Assembly: GCA_030248215.1 (NCBI GenBank)
Contig: JASANG010001870.1
Coordinates: 120,183 to 184,182, forward strand
Reading direction: 5' to 3'
Length of the DNA: 64,000 nt
Source of the DNA: Enoplolaimus lenunculus
Lineage: Eukaryota; Nematoda; Enoplea; Enoplida; Thoracostomopsidae
How positions within the stretch are numbered: position 1 is the stretch's first letter; every line of letters begins with the position of its first letter. The position numbers were made by a program, and so were the translations under genes. The notes beneath the pieces were generated by a model. The model saw only the letters and a list, made by a program, of their open reading frames with translations, was not told where the DNA came from and ran no database searches. Below, one piece after another: positions 59,901 through 64,000 of this stretch.

Positions 59901-62900
59901 TTTTCAAAATCAGTTCAGCCGTTCCTGAAATTATTTTCGTACGGACAGACGGACTAACGGACATGCACCTTTCGATCCAGAGTACAAAACCTAATACGAT
60001 ACGCGAAACTCCGAGCTTCGCTCAATAATATTATATAAACACAGGAATTTTACCGTTAATCTTTGACGCAGCTGACGAACGAACTTCGGCTTCCAGATCT
60101 TTCAAGAGATTTACATACTGCGGCACTAGATCTGTTTTAGAAATCTCAGGACCAAATATCTTTTGTATCTAAAAACAAATATTGTAAGTAATTTTCTGTT
60201 TATATTCTCAACCCATACACACACCTTTGGATTTTCATGTGTAACAGAAAATCACAAAAAAAGAAATGTCCATAATTTCATTTCTATTTAGTCAGTTACC
60301 TCAATGAGCTTATCTGCAACCATATAGCGGACACGCCACGATTTATCTTCAGCCAACTGCATCATCACCGGCTTGATCATGTCTTTCAGATCTTCTGGAC
60401 GAAGCAAACCAGCGATTGCAATGCACGCGTCAACAGTGAGCAAACGAACGCTGTCCTGCAACAAATGTGGTCAATTTTTAACCTTTGCCGAAAATAAAAA
60501 CTTAACAAGCGTTTTGAGTATTTTTTGTCTGCTCAGAATTGCGCTTTAATTCATACAATTAGACTAATATATCGTTGCCAAACTTTATTTTCTAACTTAT
60601 TTATCACTTCACATATGAAAATGCACTTAACCGAATGATATGCGACTGTCAGTGCTAATCTCAATGAAAACATTACGTACTTGGTGATCAACTCAGAAAA
60701 ACTCATTCTCTTTGCCTGTTCAACTCATTAAAATCTCTACTTTATAGAGTACTCACAGATTGTCGTCCAGCAAGCAACAACCCAAGCTAGATCACACTGG
60801 GGCCTAGGGGTTAATTCCCTTAGTAATTTGTTTCCAGTAGTTTTTATACACGGTACCAGTTTGCAAAACAAGAAACCCCTTCATTTTTTATAGAACACAC
60901 GCCTCTTTCCAAACACCTAACTACGCCCATAAACCCCTGCAACTAGTTACGTACGCACCTGATCATCCTGCGCTAAATCAACAAACGTTGTCATGAGATC
61001 TTGGATCAAAAATTCCATTTCGACAACTTTCGCTAATTCACCAAGTTTACTCGCGGCTGCCCGTCGCACCATGGGGGTATCATCGCGACACAGTGTGCGA
61101 AACAGCCTTTAATACCAAACACAAAGTTGGTGCAAATGAAAGTTTTGGCGGACCAGATGTTAAAAATACCGTATCCGGGAAAATAATATCAGCTTATCTT
61201 TATCCGAATACTATATAGATATGAAATATTTAGACATAAATCCCGCACCGAAATTTCTCAATGTCAAAACTCGGATTTGAAATTTTCGATGCATATTTCC
61301 GGACTGCAGCATTTAAAAACAAATGAATGACCTAGATTTCTTCAAAACCAAAACATGGACACGAAATCCTTCGGAAAAATGCCCGGAATAACCGGAATAA
61401 ACGGACTCGGACTACGATGCAATTCTGATATTAAATGTATTAGATTTAGGGAATTCACACAGAAGGACATTTGTCGTGTCGCATACTTCGTTTAATCTCC
61501 AACCTAAAATATGCAACCAAAGAAAAATAACAAAATGATATTATTTTATTCAGCAAACTGTAGCTTAGACCAGGGTGCAACCGGAATTATTTACCGGAAC
61601 TGGAATTTGAAAAAATTACCGCAAAAGGAACCTGAAACTGAAGAATATATGCCACCGAAAAATTCATTTTAATTTTTTTGCAATAGTATTGGTGAAATAA
61701 CATTTGTTGAAGATATGTATTCCTTTACCTGTGGTATTTTCCATTTTCATAGTCCACGGAAGCGAAATCTACCTTTGATGATTTATTTTCTGCGATCGTT
61801 AGTAAAATATCTAAATTTCAACCAACCAAAATTTAATACCCGAATTTTTATTTCCGGTAAAAATTTAACGCAACTGAAGCCGGAAGGTGAAAAAATACCG
61901 GAACCAGAATTCCGGTTGCACCGTGGCTTAGACAGATAGGTACATAACGCCAACGGATATATCGCGAGAAGGCGTTCGCGTAATCTATATCAACTGTAGC
62001 TTACTGTCCAAGCTCGGTTTTTATCGTTGGACTAACTCGACCGTAGCAAACACTGAATAGTCCACATGCGCTTGTTCGAGATGTAAACCAGTCACCTAAA
62101 ACCACACAAGCAGAGCTACCAAAGTACACAGTACGAACATCATACGTCACGTTAAATTGGGAGTTCATTAATATATATGTATGATATATTTTTCACTTAG
62201 AAAAATTTCATCACTTGGCAGACTGAAACTATATTTTCTAGTGTAGCAAAAAATCAATATTTTATTTCACTAGTTTGGCTCTTACAAGCCTTATTTGAAA
62301 GATGATAAACACTTAAACCAAAACATATGTCCTTTGTTTTCAGTCTGTACTTATTAAATTTATATACCGCTGGCAAGCCGTCTGACTAGTGGTATGTAAT
62401 GTTCTTCCAACGCCGATTGAGAATGTTTCTCTGCAATTGTACGCAACGAGTCAACTGCTTTCTCGCGCACAACTGTTTCCTCCACTGTCGCCAGATTTTC
62501 AAGTGCTGGCTAAACAATTGAATATACTGCAAAACGGGTGATTTTTAACTTGGATATTTTAACAGAATAATGGTGTCCACAATAGCAACTTCACCATCAA
62601 ATTAAACAAAGTCAACAGACGCCATTCTGGACGGCCAATACCTCTCCTTGTCAAACCGTTATATTTCAAAGTCAATACAAGTAGATTGTGCATGGGCGCG
62701 GTAGGAGGGTATGGAGACATTCCCTCGAAAATCTTCTGGATCCCTAATGAAAATTACTCAGAATCAAACCAAAGAATGGCTTGTACGAAAATCGTCCCCT
62801 CACCCAAAAATTCAAGGCTACTGCAGCGTTTTGTGTCCCGTCGTACTACATAGTTCTCTAATATTTCACTTTCAGCTCGAATTTAATAATTTACATACAT

Positions 62901-63798
62901 ACTTACCAACAACACATGTACATGTTCAGGACCTCCAACTAGAGGTGTAAAATTTCCTAATTGTTCAGCTAATGCGAGAAGAACTTCATCTTCGTCATAG
63001 ATTGTATCTAAACATAAAAATTCAATGATGGTGCGTTCAATCTTACAAACTGGTTGCGCTACCAGCACAGAAATTACTTTCCAGAGTTTCGGGCACAGAA
63101 ATATGTGGCTTGGACAGAAACAATTTGTCAAAATTCTGAGGCTGACTACTCTAGCGTTGATGCGTTACACTATTAGGGACACTTGAAGATGCAGGTACAA
63201 GTATTCATGTTCCACACCTTACATGCGCATAAAACAAGTATTTGTTGGAATCCACTTTAATATCAGTATATAATTTGAGCTATATTACATACCTGTCAAA
63301 AATGGTATTAGTTCTGTTCTTGTCCGTTCAACACCAAGAGCCAGCGCAATGGTAGACAACTTACGAATGCTGTTCAATCTCAACTTAAACAAATATACAT
63401 GTGTTACGCACGCACGCAGTTCGCAAGCTGTTAAATATGCACGCAGCTCATGAAGATGTTTTCTTTCTGATGGCTTCCTTTACAATAAACAATAACAACG
63501 CTTTCAAAAGCAGAGCAGAGCAGCAAAATCTTAGTGGGGGCAAATGCAGTCAGCGGATCCTAGCATACTAGCAAATTATCAACAACGAACAGATCAAACG
63601 AAACACGATATTTTAGTTGTTGAGTGGGATTAGTAATTTTGAAAAATTTAAAAAGAACATTAAATATGCCAATAACCGAATAATCGTTGCATATACCTGA
63701 ACATCTTCATTCCGCAACTCATCAATTAGAACAGCAATTGGATACAAAGAATCATCACCATCGCCCCCAGTGGCCGGGGTATTAGAGGTCGTTGTCAT
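53987..63798 (-). CDS. PPP2R1A: PP2A 65-kDa structural A subunit (scaffold), complete, 16 exons
   Basis: Exons, first to last: 63697-63798, 63293-63383, 62907-63007, 62368-62509, 62005-62095, 60959-61106, 60300-60455, 60054-60168, 58791-58947, 58460-58550, 57494-57625, 56730-56790, 55466-55620, 54950-55092, 54361-54452, 53987-54003. Total 1794 bases, 597 residues (family about 589), phase continuous throughout. It follows the known protein end to end: [141 protein letters not shown] and [16 protein letters not shown]. The family folds as 15 HEAT repeats, a horseshoe carrying the catalytic C and regulatory B subunits of this Ser/Thr phosphatase. Intron 10 starts with GC (AAG|GCAAGA), a known minor donor; the last exon adds only six residues. 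[20 protein letters not shown] resembles what I recall of nematode PAA-1. Confidence 0.97.
54886..54932. repeat. (AAT/AAC)n microsatellite
   Basis: About 15 AAY triplets in PP2A intron 14; on the other strand it reads as a spurious poly-Tyr frame. Confidence 0.9.
55940..56180. repeat. Dispersed repeat with GGTCTCGGTC motifs
   Basis: GGTCTCGGTC, CCGAGACTTCTGGTCTCG, then AATTTTTAACCGTTACCGAAAAT and CATACAATCAAACTAATGACTCG. The second half recurs at 60470-60620 (AATTTTTAACCTTTGCCGAAAAT ... CATACAATTAGACTAATA), both inside PP2A introns. Termini not resolved. Confidence 0.55.
57626..58459 (-). other. PP2A intron 10, GC-AG type
   Basis: Minus-strand donor AAG|GCAAGA at 58459-58458 and acceptor GTTTAG at 57626. 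Moving the junction to any nearby GT would break the SSLDK|VNQVIG match. Contains a family C MITE with perfect target duplication. Confidence 0.85.
58018..58403. mobile_element. hAT-like MITE, family C, perfect target duplication
   Basis: Starts CAGGGTGCAACCGGAATTCC and ends GGAATT-type TAATTCCGGTTGCACCCTG, an inverted pair; flanked by AATGTAGG on both sides (58010-58017, 58404-58411). TTCCGG repeats sit near each end. CAGGG is a common hAT terminus. No coding capacity. Confidence 0.93.
58948..60053 (-). other. PP2A intron 8 with a tandem array and non-LTR-like tail
   Basis: Contains about four diverged units of 154-176 bases (anchor TTATCGG at 59184, 59338, 59514 and 59685, each preceded by a GCTAACT.TTC-like stretch and followed by a CACC.AAA.ACCC stretch) and a segment at 59880-60035. 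Confidence 0.7.
59880..60035 (+). mobile_element. Possible 3' tail of a non-LTR retrotransposon or SINE
   Basis: AAATCAGTTCAGCCGTTCCTG, TACGGACAGACGGACTAACG and CGAAACTCCGAGCTTCGCTC. TCAGCCGTT followed by a GACAGACGGAC tract is typical, from memory, of RTE-like LINE tails and their SINEs. No reverse transcriptase sequence is present, and the array upstream may be part of the same element. Confidence 0.45.
61571..61925. mobile_element. hAT-like MITE, family C, perfect target duplication
   Basis: Starts CAGGGTGCAACCGGAATTAT and ends GAATTCCGGTTGCACCGTG; flanked by GCTTAGAC on both sides (61563-61570, 61926-61933). In PP2A intron 5. Confidence 0.92.
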
Positions 63799-64000
63799 AA
63801 CTCGAAAAATCTCACTAGCTACGGTACTTTTGCGGTATTGTAAATCTTAAAAGTAGCTAAATTTTAATAAACGTAGATGTGGTATGACAGTTAATAATGC
63901 TTTGAACAAACGGCTGGTGAGTTTAAAACTTCGCCGCACTTTAATGTGCGGTTCAACATTTACAAAATCAGTTGTCTGCTATTATCATGCGTAGATCACC
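63799..64000. other. Upstream flank of the PP2A scaffold gene
   Basis: 5' flank of a minus-strand gene; no TATA box or initiator can be called with confidence. The last 30 bases (TTGTCTGCTATTATCATGCG and TAGATCACC) match 46078-46107, so an ATCATATGATATTC-rich element copy starts here and runs out of the window. Confidence 0.5.

Noticed and set aside
1-64000. Retrovirus-like, LTR or Polinton elements
   Set aside because: No long terminal repeats, and no reverse transcriptase, integrase, capsid or polymerase motifs were seen in any frame.

Overview
The window is nuclear DNA of an intron-rich animal, about two thirds A+T. Genes are split into many small exons with GT-AG introns of roughly 0.4-1.5 kb, and the space between and inside genes is filled with short inverted-repeat transposons. 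A nematode is the best guess, by inference: one gene encodes a DB module, a cysteine domain known mainly from nematodes; the PP2A scaffold carries stretches that I recall as nematode-like ([18 protein letters not shown]); and short tracts of TTAGGC, the nematode telomere unit, occur inside many transposon copies. The conserved, vertebrate-like exon structure of the KChIP and PP2A genes argues for a slowly evolving, intron-rich lineage rather than a Caenorhabditis relative.

Layout. 161-3098 (+): 3' part of an acetylcholinesterase-type gene with a complete catalytic triad. 3099-13106: intergenic, packed with MITEs. 13107-18389 (+): Kv-channel-interacting-protein (KChIP) gene, six exons, first exon not found. 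21233-22456 (+): two-exon gene for a secreted, cysteine-free protein of unknown function. 24945-25121 (-): possible terminal exon of a cysteine-rich protein. 29148-31744 (-): three-exon gene for a secreted ShK + DB protein, with decayed tandem copies of the ShK exon end in its first intron. 39207-41534 (+): three-exon gene for an 83-residue protein with two EF-hands. 48314-50756 (-): four-exon GOLGA7/ERF4-family gene. 53987-63798 (-): complete 16-exon gene for the PP2A structural A subunit, 597 residues, including one GC-AG intron and a 17-base last exon. These exon models were built by hand: splice sites, phase continuity and family alignment from memory agree at every junction, but no transcript evidence was available.

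Mobile DNA. Three hAT-like non-autonomous families are recognised by 8-bp target duplications that can be read directly: family A (GGCCCATGTATAGAACAGGG ends, TTAGGC core, about 20 copies), family B (GGCCMATGTTACTTTAAGG ends) and family C (CAGGGTGCAACCGG ends, TTCCGG-rich). Other families are a GACCCGAATAAGAGGG element, TA-flanked fold-back elements, an ATCATATGATATTC-rich element with TGCGGGGTTCACGTT ends, a CAAATGTGTAGCACCTATCATC inverted-repeat family, and two tRNA-like (SINE-type) pieces. No retrovirus-like, Polinton or other capsid-bearing element was recognised.

The genes share no pathway that the sequence shows. Four bear on signalling or calcium (cholinesterase, KChIP, small EF-hand protein, PP2A scaffold), one on protein palmitoylation, and two encode secreted proteins. 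I read their proximity as chance.
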